DNA of 64,000 bases. Source: Parascedosporium putredinis (lineage: Eukaryota; Ascomycota; Sordariomycetes; Microascales; Microascaceae). The notes under the pieces were generated by a model. The model searched no databases. It was not told where the DNA came from and saw only the letters and a list, made by a program, of their open reading frames with translations. Shown piece by piece: positions 1-12,758 of this stretch. Position numbers and translations under genes: made by a program. The stretch covers positions 3,472,001 through 3,536,000 of the forward strand of contig CASHTG010000001.1 in assembly GCA_949357655.1 (NCBI GenBank), written 5' to 3'. Within the stretch, counting starts at the first letter, position 1; every line of letters starts with the position of its first letter.

Positions 1-1113
1 TCCAGACGGCCCTGATACCTCGAGCTTATCGCGGACCAAGTTTGGAAAAGTGCCATATGGTGTCAATGTTGACAAGTGCACGACACCGGGGACCATGGCC
101 CTCAGCTTCGATGATGGCCCTTATCACTATACCACCGAGCTCCTCGACCTGCTCAAGGACAACAACGCCGTTGCAACTTTCTACGTCACAGGCATAAATG
201 GGGCCAAAGGCGCCATAAACGACCCTTCGACTGGATACCCCGCCATCCTCCGGAGAATGCTGGCCGAAGGCCACCAGATTGGAAGCCACTCTTGGAGTCA
301 TGAGAACATGGAGGCTGTTGGCTCGTGGGAGCGTCATAATCAAATTTTCAAAAACGAGATGGCCCTAGCGGACTTATTCGGCTTCTTTCCTACCTACTAT
401 CGTCCCCCATACACGAGTTGCGGGGATGACTGTATGGCAGAGCTCGGTTCTCTCGGATATCACGTCGTAGGTCATGCGAACAAATTTCGTCTCGCGGTGT
501 TAGATTCCTGGCTAATTTTGTTTTCGTGGGCTTTCTTCAGACAAACTATAACCTTGATACCAAGGATTGGCAAGTTGATGGGGGCAAGCCAAGTATAACT
601 TCGAATCCCTTCTTTCTAAAGTCTCGCCCCAATCTTCCGGCGTGATTGCCCTTGCGCATGATATTCACGCCGAGACGGTATACAGCTTAGCACAGTTCAT
701 GGTCGACACTGCGCGCGACCAGGGATACAAACTCGTCACAGTTGGCGATTGTCTCGGCGACCCGCCATCGAATTGGTACAGAGACGCCAGCACCGGGGTT
801 CCGTCAGTGACTCCTGATCAACAGTGCGGCTAGTGATTCCTCATCGTCATCTTCTAGTTCCGGGGCCACCTTAGACCGAACAGTCCAGAGCGTGAACCAA
901 GACAAGGCGGTTCAACCTGGCGCCGGCTCTGGTAAAATCACAAAGATACATGCGCCTGGTGGACCTGGGGGCGACCGAGCCGCGTCTAACAGCGACCACG
1001 ACGACGATGATGGTTCGCCCAGAGGCGAAAGCGCAGCAGCGAAGGGCTTCCACGTTCACAGCTGGATCCACATCCTCCCTCTTCTCCCTTCATTAGTGGC
1101 GTGCTTCGTGTAA
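1..1113 (+). CDS. Chitin/polysaccharide deacetylase (NodB domain), 5'-truncated by window edge
   Basis: Secreted or wall-bound carbohydrate esterase family 4 enzyme that would remove acetyl groups from chitin or a related wall polysaccharide. NodB motifs appear in order: SFDDGP near base 105, HQIGSHSWSH near 275, YRPPY near 400, an NLDTKDW strand near 550 and ALAHDIH near 650. The gene begins upstream of the window. One intron, 467-540 (GTAGGT...CAG), joins GYHV to TNYNLDT. A one-base loss in the AAG run near 589-592 breaks the frame; conserved sequence resumes in the next frame until a stop at 831-833. Shifting frame again there (equivalent to losing two bases) opens a Ser-rich tail, an Asp run and a hydrophobic C-terminus ending at 1113, which looks like a GPI-anchor signal. 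The catalytic domain is certain; the tail is an inference. Confidence 0.88.
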
Positions 1114-3917
1114 TATGCTTGTCGACGAGCATACGAGGTCCTACGCTTCGAAATCAAGGGGTTGTTCCCCTTCATATCTACCTTCCTTTCCGGCATTCAT
1201 TTTTGAAAGTTTCCTACTAGCTCTCTTTGTAATATTCTATTTCATCGCATACGATCAGCGGACGCATGTTGGGTTCTGAGGCGTTTGGGCAAAATTTGGC
1301 TTGGTCCGGTCTTGTTTCCCCGGTGGATAACACAAAGGTGCCTTCAAAAGATTTGAAGTCTCTTCTCCCGCCAGGAGTTTGAAAGTCAAAGGCGGATAAG
1401 GGTGGGAAAGACGACTCCAAACATTTATTTGACTAAGCGAGGCGTCACTAAAAGGCGCGACGCCCAGAGATAGCGAGTAGACTGAGGCCAATGGAGAGAT
1501 ACAATATCCCCTTCCACCTGTCCATGCGACGGCTCCAGATATTTCCAGGTTCCAATTTTGTGCATGTTTTAACACGTCCAAGGATAGCTCAGTACTCTGA
1601 ATAGTTCTGTCAGGTGAGTGCCCCGGCTAACCGGCAGAGACCTCTGCATCCCAGGCTCCTAGAGGAGATGGGTGTGTAATCCATCCGGTTGTCAGACCAG
1701 CCTCGTTTTTAAAGGGTGCAAGCTCATCCTAATCCAAGGAATAGCGGACACCATCACCTCTAACCTCCGAGATCCTGGTAGTAGAAATCGGGGGCGCGGC
1801 GACAGAAACTCCGAGCAAGCAATCATGCCAGTGTCAACGAACGCTGCCATACAATAAACCACTCCCACAGCCCCCACGATCCTTGCACTAGCCCGAAACA
1901 TAGCCATACGTCTATATCGGACAAATAACGAACGCCAAGTCCCGCACCCACAGAGGTCACGGTCGAATCTAGGTAGGGAGCGGTGCTTCCCGACATACTT
2001 TAGGTGCCAGGGCATGAGTGGTTTGCACTGGCCGGCCATTCGAACCAGTATGCGGTTGTTGAGCAGAGTTATGGAAAGTCATTCCCGATTAAACCGTGCT
2101 TATCTTGATTGGTTTATTAGACTACTCTTGGTGCTATCGGTTGCCTTTGGTCTTGACGGTATTAGTCTCCGACCTGCAAGCCGCGTAGACTGATGACCCA
2201 CCCATTGTTGGGGACTTGCTTTCTTCCCGCCCTGCTAAACCTTGAGTGTCCAGTAATAAGCTTGCTTCGCAGGCTCCTGCCGGATCTCGGTGGCTGGATC
2301 AGCAACGAGATCGGATGGGGAACAGGGATGGCGTCCATGATCCGTGATCTGTGTGCATGGGTTCAGGTCATCTCGTACCCCTGTCAAGCCCTCGAGGCAA
2401 GAGATGTGCATACGCTAGGCCACTAAATTCCGAAATGGAAGATCCTTGACCATCCGTGGCTGGGTTATCGGCAGTATTTGACGACATCTTGGGCGCGGAT
2501 AGGAGAATATGCGACGTGTCAGATTTGGGTGTACGAAGTACGCGCTCCTGAGAAATCTCGAGCAAATTATCGTCGGGCTCTCCGCAGGGCACGACGACGC
2601 AGTATGGAAGTTATCTGGGCCCATCCGTAGTGACCCCGTTACTCCTTACCTTACCTGGGCCACCGTGGCATGTCTGCGGTGAGCGTAACGGGGCAGTCCG
2701 CCAAGAGGTCCCCCGACTCTGGCCAATCATCAGGCAGCTTCGTCAAGCCGGGGTCGACCTATAGCTCGAAGCGACCCAGTTTCAGATGTTTGCTTGCTCT
2801 TTGCAGCTGTATCTAAAAGTTCCAAAACATCCAATTATAGCCCAGGCTTTTGTCCCAGCGTCGTTTTCGGCATCGATAAGATGCGCCCTTGGCGTCCAGT
2901 GGTGGTGCTAGCATGCCCAAGTCATCCTGTGGCCTGCTTGGTCTGGGTCAGGTGTATTACGAGACTGGTTCCGCCAGCGCGGGTCATTCAAACCTAAAAG
3001 GGATATAGACAGGGAGCGTCCCTGGGGAGCAAAGTTAAGTTTGACCAAACTACAACCAGAGCTGGGAGTTGCTGGGATGAATACGTGCTTTGAGCCGACG
3101 ACGTCTGTCCCGAGAGACCAACATCGGCCCGCGCCCCCTGTGCACTGCATATCTCTTTGATCTCCGTCTTTCTCTGTCTCTCGTTCACTCTGTCTTTATC
3201 TCTCTCCCCCATTCAGAGCCTGCTCCGGGAAATGGCGTAGCATGACGGAGCCCGATCCCTTCCGCGGCAGTCCGGGATGGATCCAAGGAGAGGCACCACG
3301 TACCCCATGACATACATTTTGGGCATAGTGATAGCTACCGCGGCCTGATGAAGACCCCCATCCTCTTTTTTATCTCAACTTTGACAAGTTGAATACGGTT
3401 AGTCCCGCTAATACAGGGTTACTTTGGAATAGCCGAGACCCTTGGGGGTATGACACGTTGCCCTCCCCTGCTGAGGGCGGAGAGGTGTTTGGCCCCCGGT
3501 CGGCCACCGTGGAGTATGGTCAGGCCATGAGTGCCCAGGGTTCCTGCTCCTAGTTGCCAACTGTAATCCATTTACGGATTATCACGGCCGAAGCAAAGGT
3601 GGGGGAGAAGGTTCAGAGTTGTGCAGGGAGACGCAATGTGTTACCCAGCCGTCCCCTCCTTCATCCGCTAGTCTTCAATGTGCAACCTCTACAAGTTTGG
3701 TTTGTAAGTCGGATCTATATAAGGCTTGTACGTTCCTGAACTAGTTCCTTGGCTTGCTTCTCATCTTCTCATCACGGGAGAAAAGACACACAAGTTCGCA
3801 ACGCGGACACAGTAAAAAGGGGGCTCGCCAGACCTACTTCTTCACTCCTTAACCCACAATCTTTTGTCTTTTGTGACTCTCCTACTCTCTCATATATTCC
3901 CTCAAGTCAAACATACA
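1114..3917. other. Intergenic region, no gene supported
   Basis: About 2.8 kb between the deacetylase and the terpene cyclase. Only short open frames without recognisable domains or splice-consistent structure are present. The last 250 bases hold the probable terpene cyclase promoter (see TATA-like site at 3716). I see no RNA gene, transposon remnant or cluster gene such as a P450 or transcription factor. Confidence 0.6.
3716..3723 (+). promoter_or_regulatory. TATA box candidate of terpene cyclase gene
   Basis: The sequence TATATAAG lies about 195 bases upstream of the chosen cyclase start at 3918 and is followed by pyrimidine-rich sequence, a common arrangement in filamentous fungal promoters. 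Position and motif are seen; its function is inferred. Confidence 0.45.
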
Positions 3918-5106
3918 ATGACCAACCCACCTGCCCCTCTTCCTGAGAGCCCTGCCCTCCCTCCCTCACACTGGCAGGCTCGATGCCACCCCCTTGAGCC
4001 CGAGGTGTCGAGAAACGTCCATAACTACTTTTAGCAGGCTGGAAGTTTCGGAGCGAGAAGGCTCGTGTCATGTTTCCTCTCCAGGGGCTTGCGACGTGGC
4101 ATTGTTACGCCTACCCCAAGTCGAGAGATGACCGTATAGAGCCCGGGGCCATCCTCACCACCCTTCTCTTCCTTGTGGATGGTATGTCGTCAGATTGTCG
4201 CCCCCAACAGACCCGCCGATATAGAAACCTGGGCAATAAGTGCCCACATGTTAGAAAACCCAAGCTAACGACAGAATACTTGCGCTGCAAAATTTGATAG
4301 ATGAGCTGGAGCACATGTCTCTCGAAGAGGGCTCTCGCTTAGTGGAGAGGATCATTTCCATCGTAGGCGGGGATCTGCAACCCGACACCTCCGTCCCAGC
4401 TGAGTGGATGACGAAAGAGGTGTGGGACAACCTCGCTGCGATTGACGCCGAACTCACGGAACAGATGAAGGAGCCGGCGTACGTGTTTTGGCGCTCTCAG
4501 GTGGCAGCCGAGCGCCTGGCTCCAAAGACGTTGAAGTCATACCTACGCTATCGAGAGGCAGATATCGCATCCGCGTAAGAAGATCCGAAGCCCCGCTACA
4601 TCCATTATACCAAAAGTCTTTTGGTGCGAAAACATGGGAATCCCAGAGGTATAGATGCTGACACGTTACACATGATACAGATTCCTCTGCGCGATCCAGC
4701 GCTTCTCCATGGAGCAGCACATCCCAACCGGCGATCTCTCACGCCTCGCAGCGGTCGAGAAGAATTACAGCGACTACATTACGGTGGTCAATGATATCTG
4801 TAGCTACGATAAGGAGGCGCGGACGGCGGAGGAGGGTGAGGCTGAGGGCGCCACCATCTGCTCCTCGGTGCAGGTTCTCGCCGAAGAGACGGGCTTGCTC
4901 CCGGAGATGGCTAAGCGCGTGCTCTGGGCCATGTGCCGCGAGTGGGAGACGAACCACGACCGCCTGGTTGTGGAAAGCGCGGTGCCGAACCATGAGGGGC
5001 CTGAAGGGCAGGTCTTGATGGAGTATTTGGACGGACTCAAGCTTCAAATCAGCGGAACGGAAGCTTGAGTCTGACGAGCTTCAGGTACAACTACACAGTG
5101 GTCTAA
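3918..5106 (+). CDS. Class I sesquiterpene cyclase, aristolochene synthase-like
   Basis: Cytosolic terpene cyclase expected to ionise farnesyl diphosphate with Mg2+ and close it to a sesquiterpene. Three exons: 3918-4181, 4301-4574, 4681-5106, with consensus introns. The Asp-rich metal site reads LFLVDDELEHMS; its second Asp codon is split by intron 1. The NSE/DTE metal motif NDICSYDKE lies in exon 3, and a basic Arg-Tyr pair (FRYNY) near the C-terminus matches the family. Similarity to aristolochene synthases is strongest around RDDRIE, MCREWE and GLKLQISG. Two one-base losses must be allowed: in the T run at 4029-4032 (stop TAG between NYF and AGWKF) and at about 5067 (TGA where Trp is expected), giving about 320 residues. 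The start ATG at 3918 opens a frame running into the conserved domain. The product cannot be read from sequence; no tailoring enzyme is adjacent. Confidence 0.85.
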
Positions 5107-5538
5107 CAAGAACCTGCATGTCTCTTGGGGAGAAGAAGGGGCCGAAGAAATCTAGTGCTAGTCGAAGTTGAACGTATTGAACCCTCCGCAGGAATGATGC
5201 TAAGCCTTGCAACCGCTCACTATTGATCACTCGAATTCGTGGATTCGTTGACTGGACTGGGTATCTTTTGTCAATTGTGCCCTATACTACTCGGTGGAGA
5301 TCCCACCACTGATGTGATGAACACCCCCAACTTTTCAGGAGTTTTCCCGAATCACGAGCATAGAAGCGCTTGTAAGTCCTATACAGTCATTGTGAAGGCT
5401 GTCAAGAGCCGATCTCATCGCAGTCATGCGGTAGTTGTACAAGAATATTTCCCCTCCCTTTCCCCAGCAGTCTCCTGCTCACCCCACAACCATTCTCTCG
5501 TGACCACTTGATGCCCTCCTCCCGATCGTTCTCTCTTC
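5107..5538. other. Short convergent intergenic gap
   Basis: Tail-to-tail space between the terpene cyclase (+) and the GH16 gene (-). No coding or RNA feature is visible; it presumably contains the 3' UTRs and polyadenylation sites of both genes. Confidence 0.5.
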
Positions 5539-6580
5539 TCAGGGGTTGTAGCTGATGACCTGTACATTTCTGGCCGAGTATTCCGTATCTATCCGCTCGT
5601 ATTAGTCACAGCACAGATGATCATAACCCAGGACCCTCGCAGTGAGGACCCCAGTCACGCATCGAGGAGTACTTCGTCTCGCCTTACCTTGCTCGGGGCC
5701 GGGACTTCCGGAACTTCCTTCCATCTGTAGATTGATAATCCTGCAACACCATCCATTGTCAGCCTGATTCCTTGTTGCCCACCATCGACAGCACAAGGTA
5801 ACGATAGCTCTTCTGGGAAAAGAAAAAAGGAACTCAATCTTACAGATACATAGTCTTGCCAACGTAGTCTCTGCCGACTTGTTCAGCAACAACATTGTCA
5901 TCCATATAAAACTTGACGGATACATCGCGGCCATTGATATCGCGCGTCTCGCACTTGAAGCTATGGAACTCGTCCGGGTCCGGGTAGGCGACATCGAGGG
6001 CCGAGACTTGCGAGCTTGTGTTAAAAGTGTTGAAGGAGATCTTGCCGGTTCCCTTCTATAAACAGAGTTTTGTTTAGCACGTAAAAATGTCTAGAAGGGG
6101 GTTGAAAGCTGCTCGCCACCACCGTGGCGTGTTTAACGCACCCATTCAGCCATGTCAATCTCAGGGGCCATCCTCAGTATAGGTGGCCCAAAAGGCCGGC
6201 CACGACCCCTTGTACGCCTTCACCTTGAGGTCGGCGATGTAGTCGATTCCGCCACCGGCCTGAACGGCGTAATGCTCCAAGGCGTGGATGGCGCCGCTCA
6301 GGTAGCGGATGTCCAGCTTCTTACCACCGTGAGTGGCCTGGGGCTCCCCGTTGACCCTCTGGGCTGTGATTGTGACGGTGCCGTTTTCAAGACGGACCTG
6401 GGAGTCGCGCATGCGGGCGGAGCCGTTGTGGTCGCTGCCCCAGGGGTATAGAGGGCCCCAGTACTTGTCAAACTCCTCCTTGGAGTCGAAGCTGGTCACC
6501 GGGATCAACACCTTGCCGGACTGGGCAAAGGCGAGCGGCGCCGCTAGGAGGGAGAGGAGGGGTAGGGCGAGGTTCTTCAT
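5539..6580 (-). CDS. Secreted glycoside hydrolase family 16-like glucanase
   Basis: Predicted extracellular beta-glucan-active enzyme with a concanavalin A-like fold. The N-terminus is a signal peptide (MKNLALPLLSLLAAP...AFA). The GH16 catalytic signature ExDxxE reads EIDMAEW, preceded by GSWPAFW. Later exons carry FHSFKCETRDINGRDV, a KFYMDD strand, MYLIINLQMEGSSG and the family-typical C-terminus ARNVQVISYNP. Exons read as 6580-6142, 6055-5844, 5740-5688 and 5588-5539, with introns of 86, 103 and 99 nt. The frame breaks in the G run at 6164-6167 (C run on the coding strand), just before EIDMAE; two lost bases would give the usual PPEID, one extra base would give PEID. The substrate (laminarin, mixed-linkage glucan or other) is not resolvable. 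Confidence 0.82.
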
Positions 6581-9500
6581 CGCGTCGGAGCTGGATCGAT
6601 GCTGTATGAAACTCGATTATTACACGACTTGGGCACCACGCGGGGAAATCTGAGCGCTGCGGTGAGAAGGCAGGAATCGGGGAACGAGGGTAGTGCCAGC
6701 AGAGAAGGACGAAGGTGGAAGGGGTTAGCAACCGTTATTATAGGATCGGATAGAAAGCTATCTATTCGGTTCGAGAGTAATAATCGAGATATTGCTGAAC
6801 CCGCGGCATCCCCGTCCGATGCAGCGGCATGTGGGCAGCACTCGTCTCCGCATCGTCGACCACGGCCAAGGACATTGTCAAACCCATACCAATCGCGCGC
6901 ACCCCGGCCTTTCTCAATACTATGGGATTGCGGGTGATTTATCTGCAAAACGGGAGATGCGGGGAGGATGAGGAGAATAGCCGGAAATGGCACAAGATGC
7001 AAGATGGGCGGAGCGTGGGTTTATTCTTCGTTCCGGGGTTACTAGATTCGGCTACTCATTGCATCCGCTAATGTCTCTGTTTTCTCATTCTCTGTTATAT
7101 TCGTGTGCTCTTAATCCGCAAATCGCGAGCTTGTTTTATTTATTCTCTTCCTTTTTATGTTCTCACGAGAGTAAGATGTCAGGCGTCTATGATATTGGCT
7201 TGGAACAGTGGCGTTGCGTCGATGGCCCTGCATCAAGATGGTTTTAGAGAGGACGACCTTTGTCCTTCTACTTTTCAAATTCAAGTGTCTATTTACAAGA
7301 AGAAGCAGCTAGACACACATGTTCAATGGCAAATTCCGATCTCCATCGAGAGCAACCCAGGTTTGCGAGCCTGGGTCAATTAATCGGCGACACAGTCCAC
7401 CCTAGAGCCCGAACAATGCTCGTCACGCGGGGGCCAGGAGCCCCGCCGACTTGGGTCGGATCCGTCCCATCCTTGACAGAGCAAATCCGGCTCAAAACCC
7501 GGGAATCTGGCAGGCATCCGCTTATCCAGATGGAGGGGGATATCACCCGGAAGCACATCCCATTCCCTATCGGGGAGTGGTTTCTCCAAGCACGGCCGGT
7601 TGTAGGCTCCGCCAGTGCATGTTTGCATGTCAAGCGTTTGGCAATCTTTTTCCCCTTCAGAAAATCATTTGCCACCATTTGATGGTCATCCAACGTCAGA
7701 CGAGTATCTAGAGGTTGCAATGGAAAGATACTACGCGAGACTAAATCGCAGTGAATACACGAAGAGCCCTCCCTCCCAACTGGTCGGAGAGCCAGCGGGA
7801 GCAAGAAACAAGCTTTCTCGAGTGCTCGGCCTGATTGTCCAATATTACAGCACGGCGGCATGTTGGCATTTCTCTAATTCGGGTTGGAGGCGCAACTCAT
7901 TGGGCCAGGAAACGAGATAAGGCGGCCGAACACCCGCCCGCGAGCTGGCTCTTTTTGTTGGCAAGCGATGGTTGGGAGGGGGGCATCGGTCGACTCAAAC
8001 CCGGGCGCTGACGCCAACGCGCATCGACTATTATTGGTCACCACCAATTGATCAATCATTGCCCTCTCGATGGCTCCGAAAGGAGGGCGCGGAGTGGATT
8101 AGGCTCGCGCTAAATTTACACGGGCAGGTGGGCAGGTGCAAGAGTGGTGCGTGTGCCTCTCTGATTCGTACGTCTGTTTGGCATATCTCCTGGTCACAGG
8201 AAGATGATGAGCAGTGCATCCATCTGCGGCGATGAAGGAAAAGAAACCAGGACAAGACCTTGGCTAGGAGAGGACAAGAATGGCGGATAGCATAAACGAG
8301 GGCACCCTTTCACCACGGGGAACCAACTGGCCGGGAACGTAAAGGGTCCCTATATCTGGTAGAACCTAAAACTGTATAATCAAGGGATAATGCAGCGGCC
8401 GAGGGCTGGTAGAAAGAGAAAGTAAGGGTTTGCCACAGCGGTTGCAGCTGTCGCTTCGTTCACGAGTCCGTGTTCTAACTGGAAAAATATACATACAAGG
8501 AAAAGTGGAGGAACTGGAGAAGAACAAAAGAAGAAAAGAAGAAAATTGTGAATTCTTGGCAGAAGCAAGGCAAGGGAGGATTCACGGACCGTGGATGGAG
8601 TTGGCTGAAGAAAGGAAAACAGCACAGCCATCGATGGAGCGAACCCATCTCCCTACAGGGCCGCCCGTCCCCTGCGCAAACATAGTGCAAGGCAAAAGAC
8701 AGTCGACCATCGTATTAGCGTGATGTGTCGGCCGTATCCCCGTCGAGCCTTTTTGCCTGCGCGTATCACTCCCCGATTGATCTAAGCTGCATGCACGCTC
8801 CAAGCCTAGCTGAGGCGGACAAGTTGGCAGAGCTGCAAGCTTGCAGCCAAGCTTTCGACTATCGAGCGACGATCACGAATGGCCCGACTTTTGTTGGAGA
8901 CGTGGTGAGGGGAAGCAAGCAGAGGCCAAAAATAACACACAATCAGAATTCGCGGTGTGGTGGCAGCCGAGGAGCGTGAGGGGAAAAGAAACCCCAAGCC
9001 TTTTCCAGTTTTCCTTCCCCCTTCCCCCTGGCGCTGTCTGACAGGGGTTTTGGTGTGCAGTCTGGGTGCATTGAGGTTGATCAGCACAGCACCATGCCGG
9101 ACGCCACCATCCAGCTCTTTCCATTCACTGGGCCAAGACTCTTGATGGAAAATGAAATAGAAGAATTCCCATTCGCTACCACGCGCATCGGCCGACATGG
9201 GAAATGTGGGGGAAGGGCGGATACGAAATGGTGCACAAAGCCAAGATCGAGTGCCTCAAGAATTGGGACTAACCTCTCGTCTTGGATGCGCAGCACAAGA
9301 CAGGCCAGGCCCTGGAGCTCCCGCGGTAGCATTGTCCCATTCAGCGTGCTCTGGGTGCGGCTGCCTTGCCGTCTTGACACTCAGTGTCGATGACAAGCGA
9401 GAAGCACCGTTCGCGGCCCCTTTCGCGATCAAGCAGAGGCTTACTCACCACCACCACCCCTCATCAGGCACAGACAGCGAAGAGATCAGCTCATTAGTTG

Positions 9501-10498
9501 GACTGAGTCGATGGATGGATCTGTTGGTGCCCGGCGCAAGGTCCGTCGCTCTGCCGCCTCAGAGGAAGTGAACACTCGGGGCATTCGTCCCGCTCCTTAT
9601 TTTAGAGCGCCCCTGATGAAGGGATTTTGGCTTTTAACCTTGTTTTGCAAGGTGTGCACGACTTCCCCTTCTTCCCCCTTTTTTTTTTTCTTTTTCTCCA
9701 TTCTTCGATAACGTGAGCTCGCGATATTGTCTGAAATAGGTATTGAACTGACTAAACCCCCATCAGCACGAGGGCAGCAGGGTCTCAAGGACTGCAGGGT
9801 CAGCGCAGTTCTCGGCTCGGCGACACACCGGCCGCCTCTTGGCAGGGCAAGGGCGGGCAAAGCCATTGCCCTCTAATTCCGCACTCTCGTATCTCGCGAT
9901 GCTCGCCCTCGTCTATTTCTCGACTCTGGATGCCTCGTGTACAAGTAGGAAGAGGTAGAGGGCTCGTCAGAACCGAGGGTGGCTTACCTTGCCTTGTTGG
10001 ATCCCTCCCCCACCACCACCTTGGGAGTGACGGAACAACAGAACATCGGATGGCCCGGCACGCGCCTCAGACTGATGCTGATGGCCGCAAGGCAATTCCG
10101 TTTAATTTCGATAAGGCATCAAATGCCGTCACCCGAACCTTGTAATAGAGCGGTGCTTGGCCCTGAACTCAGATAAAAGGGGATGATATTATAGCATGGG
10201 TTGTAAAACTAATCTGTAGCATTCTTCTGAGAATGAGGAGGGCAAGGGCGGGCCTGAAGGAGCCGCCGGGCCCTTTGAACCTCAGGGGCCGAAATGAAGG
10301 CCGCGTTTCCACGTCCCCCAAAGGCGCACCACAACTTTCCAACGGCTTTCATGTGTCTTCCATCATCGTGGCTGGTCTAGGTCGGTTCGGGGTCGTTTGG
10401 TCAAAACCTCTGGATGTTACCGTCGCACTCCCGCCGCACGGCGATTACGTACGCCGCTCGCCCGCTCTCGACCGTGACGAGCCGCGACGGGCCCTTGC

Positions 10499-10562
10499 TT
10501 CCTTTTTCTTTTCTTTTCTTTTCTTTTCTTTCCTTTTTCTTTCTTTTTTTTCTACCTCTTTT
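10499..10562 (+). repeat. Pyrimidine (TTTTC)n tract
   Basis: About 60 bases composed almost wholly of T and C with a TTTTC pentamer core repeated several times. Simple-sequence tract; similar CT stretches sit upstream of several genes in the window, but no gene start follows this one. Confidence 0.8.
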
Positions 10563-12176
10563 TTCCTTCTGTTCCCCTTACCTCATGTAAGTCTTGTAGA
10601 ATAACCAGGCCTTCCACATCATCGCGCGTGAGAGGCAAGTGCAAAGGAGGTAGAAGGAAGGAGGAATCGAGGGAGCCAATATGCAGTATTGGCTTGAACC
10701 TTCCTCAAGCGCCTCCCGTCACCAGGTGCTTACTTCCCTTTCAATTTGCTGGAAATCATCGTAACCCTTCCACTCTCTAGCCTAACTTGTGCGCATGCCA
10801 ACCCTTCAAGAGTGACGAAGATAGGCTTTTCTTCTTCTCTAAATGTCTCTAGCAATAGATCCAGAAGTGACCGGTGATAAGGGGAGAACCCCCCTCCCGG
10901 CTCCAGTTTTCAACTGCTTTTTCTTCCTTTTGCTACGTGTGTGCTCTGTTCGCGCGTGAACCAAGAGAGAAATGAGTGTTACCACAGGGGCAGATAGAGG
11001 AGGGAAAGAAAGAAAAGGCATGGACCATAAAACTCTTCCATGCGCTGCGCTGCAACCCCAGGTACCGGATGGAGTCAGTCGATTCGTCCCACCCATCGAC
11101 TCGTGCTCCCGACTTATCGAGACGAACGCGTGCTTACGCCAGCACCGCGTGAGTGGCGTCGCTTCGAAGCCTTGAGCGTCAGTCGTGCTCCACGAAGGAC
11201 CTGCAGTTCCGGGCGCCTTTGGAACCGCGCAGAGACACCCATCCATTAAGGGATCGCACGGTACCAAGGTAGTTGACCATCCATTGATGGATGGAGAGGT
11301 GGGATCGAGTCGGAGTGGCCTTGCAGCACCCCAGTCCTAAGCAAGTCGGTCGTCATCAGTGGGATTAAAGTCCATTGATATTGATACAAGTAGGCTATCC
11401 ATCCACAGTATCCAGCCACTGACTAACGAACCCAGGCGCTGGAAAGGTGGCCCCGCCCATCGCACATACCCTCGAAACAGAGAAATGTCCCGATGGCTAC
11501 AACAACACCACGAGCGAACATGCGCTCAGTGAAGCTCTGAATGCTTCAACTTTTTGGGTAGCATCCGGCACTAACAAAGGCCCCACTACAAGTGCAGCGG
11601 GATCCTCCACGACACAAAGGTGAACTTCTTGAAACTGAGGCCGAAATACCGCTCTGGGCTAGTTATGTCTTCGTCGAGGGATCAAGCCAAGGCCCACAAG
11701 TGGTCGATCCTTTGGGCTGGTGAAGGTAGTCAAGGCAGACAGCGAGATGAGACAGCGAGATGGGCTCGGTGGCTCGAGCAGTGTGGTGTTGAACGACGGG
11801 TGGTTCATGGCATCATATGGTTCAACAGGCCCCTCCTCCAGTCCAAATCAAGCGCTGCAAATCATCCACCATCGGCCAATTGATGACTCGAGCCTATCGA
11901 GCTGCGGCCCCTAGGAGCTAACTCCCTGCCCCGCTCCGAATTGGTAGGTCAGTTCCGATTTGTCGCGTACCGGCGGGCGTGCGGTGAGTCGGTCGACCTA
12001 GTCAGCAGCAAGCACTCGATTCTCCCGTCTTCAATGGTCCGTCAGCAGGCAGTTGGCCCAAGCTTTCTATGACATCGATTGGCTCCCACGTTGGCATCCT
12101 TTCAGTCTTTTTTCCCAGCCACCATGCCCAACGCCGATGCCAACACGTCCTGGTCGAGATGGGCCGACATGGGCCG

Positions 12177-12229
12177 TGTATGTGGGTGTGTGTGTGTGTG
12201 CCTCTCTCTGTGGTGTGTGCGTGTGTGCG
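12177..12229 (+). repeat. TG/GT dinucleotide microsatellite
   Basis: Alternating TG runs interrupted by a short CTCTCTC segment and GTGTGCG units. It accounts for the His/Thr-rich composition of a 230-codon minus-strand open frame that overlaps it. Confidence 0.85.
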
Positions 12230-12734
12230 AAAAAGGTTACATCAACTGGCGGCAAAGCAACGACATCGAATACGGGGATCGCCAGTCTCCACAATCCACC
12301 TGAGCTGGCGGATTCATGAAGACCTCTCCAACATCCCGGGCCCCGTGTTCGTGCAGACCAAAGTAAAAACAAAAAAGAAAAAAGGATATCTAAAGTGAGG
12401 GGGCTGACTCGCCGCCTGCGCTCGACACTCTCTACCCACCATGCAGCTTGGTCGTGACATGTAGCACCCTTTGGTTGCTGAATCTTGAAATCAATCTCGT
12501 GCGTTTTTTGCGAATTCATGTTGTTCCTCTCGCCGCCTAGCATGCTACCGCCTTGAGTACCGGCCGGTCCGAGCTCCAAACCGCCCGCCCGCACGGCCCT
12601 GGTCCTCCCTATCGCCCATTTATTCATCCCGCCCCTGATCACGGCGGCACTCGGAAGACAGAAGAAGCCCTCAGCGAAATTGGCGAGAAGGTCGCTTTCA
12701 ATGCGACTCTTGTTACGCGTTCGAAGGAGAAACA

Positions 12735-12758
12735 ATGCCCATGCCCATGCCCATGCCA
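12735..12758 (+). repeat. CCATGC hexamer repeat
   Basis: Four near-perfect copies of a CCATGC hexanucleotide in tandem. Simple-sequence repeat, no coding role supported. Confidence 0.75.
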
